Below are positions 62,001-64,000 of a stretch of DNA of 64,000 nucleotides, in pieces. Below the pieces are notes generated by a model, which was not told the origin of the DNA, searched no databases, and worked only from the letters and a program-made list of their open reading frames with translations. Both the position numbers and the translations under genes were made by a program. This stretch comes from Anas platyrhynchos (lineage: Eukaryota > Chordata > Aves > Anseriformes > Anatidae). Position 1 is the first letter of the stretch; each line of letters starts with the position of its first letter. The stretch lies in the NCBI RefSeq assembly GCF_047663525.1, contig NC_092592.1:19790001-19854000 (forward strand), in the 5' to 3' direction.

Positions 62001-64000
62001 GAGGTTAATTCCAGCTGGAGGTTACAGAAGGGATTGGGAAGGAAGAAACCTTACTTCTTCAGTAGTGATGTTTTTCTTAATGCAACTTGTCCTAGATTGA
62101 CCTGAGGTCAGTTCTGTTTTAAGGACCCATTTTACATTTCAGTATAAGCCTTTGGTGCTGGAGGCAGATCAGGTAGTTGGTTTTCACTTGGGCATTTTTA
62201 AGGGCAGCTCCAGGTTCGGGGCTTGTCTTTGCAGAGCTTTTGGTGCTGTGTGGCTGTGTTCTGCATGGGCACTGCCACGCGCATTGCTCTGCGGTGGGTG
62301 CTGGCGAGGCTTCCTGCTGGGAATGCAGACTGTGGTCAGGTAGGCAATAAATAGAATTTTAGTGTAGAAATTATTGTTTAAAACTTCCTGACTCTGCCTT
62401 TTCCTATTACTTAGGTGTGTAGTCATGTGGTTTTAATATTTCTGCCAAATACAAAGGGTATTTCCTTTGTTCTAAAAGTTAAAAAAATATATATATAAAT
62501 AAATAAAAAAATATCCAACAACCTAATGAATGTGGAGGAGAGTATCATCAAACTAAATGACAACAACCTGTAAAGATAATTTGGAAAAATTCCTGGTCTT
62601 CTTCAGGAGGATGATAAACCCTCAGTCCATTTAATGAGAGATAGGATTTTACTTTGTCATAGGTTCCCTGGCTCGGGACTTGACGGCTGTTACGCTGAGC
62701 AGATCTGTCTGTAACCATTCAGCTGACAAGCAGTTGTACTTTCTCGGAAGGAGCGCCGTGTGCCATGAGGTCCTTCTTGAACAAGGAGCCTGTTTGCAGC
62801 AGTAGCTGATAGGTAGCACTTCCCACTGCCCTACAGTAAGATTTTCTGTCCTCATGCTTCCTGAAAAATGTTGTTTTTTTCAATCAGCTTTCAGATATGA
62901 TTTTATTATTGATCTAGTAAAACGATAATAATACTAATGGAGCACTGCACATGTAAGCCTAGACAGAACTAATGCTTCATCATTTGAATTCTGGCTTTTG
63001 AAACATGGGCAGTTGTACATTTCTATAATAATAGGATTTTCCTGAAGAAGCTAATGGTGAAATAGGTGCATGCATCAATTTTTTTTTCTCATGTCTTTGC
63101 TTTTCAGAATAAATTATACCTGCAAAATCTAATTACTTAGTAGTTCTTGAAGTGCTCAACACTATTTGCATGCTATAATTATCCAAATCACTTCAGAGAG
63201 GGAAAACAATATTCTTCTGTCTCAACAGCATTTACTTATGTCTTGATTTCTGAATTTGAAGGGAGAGGGGGAATTTGAGCATTTGTGTCTGTTTGCCTGT
63301 TATCTGCATTTTTCTTGGAAAAATCAATGTTAAATGCAGTGCCTTTCTCCAAGCTTACTTGGACTTAATGTCACAACTTGTTTATCTCCTTGCCCTGTTG
63401 GCAGACTCTTTGAAGTCACGGTTTTGGAAATTGGAGTAAGAAAACTATACTAGTGCCAAAAACCGATGTGACATTTTAGTAAAGAAACATGTCTTCCTGA
63501 AGGAAATACCAGCATCTTTGTGTAGTTTCAAGGCAAAACAGTTTTGGAAATTCTTTTGTCATAAGGGAAATTTTTCCTGTTTCTCTAGGATTTCATCAGT
63601 ATATACTGGTACTGGAGAAATTGTTTGGATTTTAAAGTAGGATGATGTAGAACTGCACTTGTCTTCTTAATGGTATCTGTTCTTCTGCTTGCACAGCTGG
63701 AGTACTCTCTGGTACAGCCAGAAGTTTCTCTGGAGAGAATTCCTTTGACATCAGCGGCTGTTGCAGCCTCAGACTACAACACGAGACTGGAGAAAAGGGT
63801 ATTTTAATGGCTGCAGTCAGTCCTGTTTTCTTGTGCTGTGTAAGCTTCTTACTTGGGAATTGGCCACGGAATGAAGTAACAGGAAAATGCGTTTGCTGGT
63901 ACTGTCTGGCTTCTGGATGCAGCCAGGATGCCAGCATTGAAAGCTTTATGTTTGGAGTGATGTGGGTTTTGTGTCACTCAGCTGCATATATAGCTGCTAT

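Larger units (their letters stand above)
52484..64000 (+). other. USP54: Presumed USP54 intron 1
   Basis: No exon encoding the USP54 N-terminus (the catalytic-like domain with its Cys-box-like region) was found here on the + strand. The sequence is AT-rich and contains a CR1 3' end, a T40 run and a T13A14 palindrome. Many open frames of 60-100 codons occur by chance. USP54 has a long first intron in other amniotes, which fits. Confidence 0.5.

Noticed and set aside
1-64000. Prokaryotic, phage, CRISPR or intact viral elements
   Set aside because: None seen; splice structure and gene content show vertebrate nuclear DNA.

Overview
This window is vertebrate nuclear DNA, most likely from a bird. 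The genes are split by introns with GT-AG boundaries. CpG-rich sequence is confined to one promoter-like island and to GC-rich exons. Repeats are sparse: simple repeats, a few probable CR1 3' ends and decayed MIR-like SINEs, with no mammalian Alu, B1 or young L1 sequence. The species cannot be fixed from sequence alone; another sauropsid is possible.

All recognisable genes read on the + strand. (1) SYNPO2L (CHAP), about 1-26.3 kb: its first PDZ exon lies upstream of the window, the second PDZ exon is at 4562-4713, a middle exon at 6991-7652 and the large last exon at 20247-22585. Inside the 12.6 kb third intron I find a previously unlisted short coding exon (17438-17528) with the correct phase to splice to the last exon. 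It is the best candidate for the first exon of the PDZ-less CHAPb isoform and has a TATA-like, E-box and MEF2-like promoter just upstream. A ~370 bp pyrimidine-rich repeat starts 29 bp after its donor. (2) MYOZ1 (calsarcin-2/FATZ-1), 33.6-46.1 kb: five coding exons encode a complete predicted protein of 294 aa, with a candidate MEF2-driven promoter and noncoding exon at 31.24-31.47 kb. Exon 3 appears to use a GC-AG donor. (3) A CpG island at 52.0-52.8 kb with two TCTCGCGAGA palindromes and a YY1 site, inferred to be the USP54 promoter from conserved gene order. No USP54 coding exon was found, so 52.5-64 kb is read as its long first intron.

The order SYNPO2L-MYOZ1-USP54 matches human 10q22 and parallels SYNPO2-MYOZ2-USP53 on human chromosome 4. 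SYNPO2L and MYOZ1 both encode Z-disc proteins of striated muscle. The most interesting observation is a shared motif, K-G-x-x-[L/M]-F-x5-R-x-x-K-[Y/F], which occurs three times in SYNPO2L and once in MYOZ1 with identical spacing. This suggests a common ligand or common ancestry of the two neighbouring families.

I see no phage, CRISPR, insertion sequence, intact retroelement, tRNA or rRNA gene. Most of the remaining sequence is intron or intergenic DNA.
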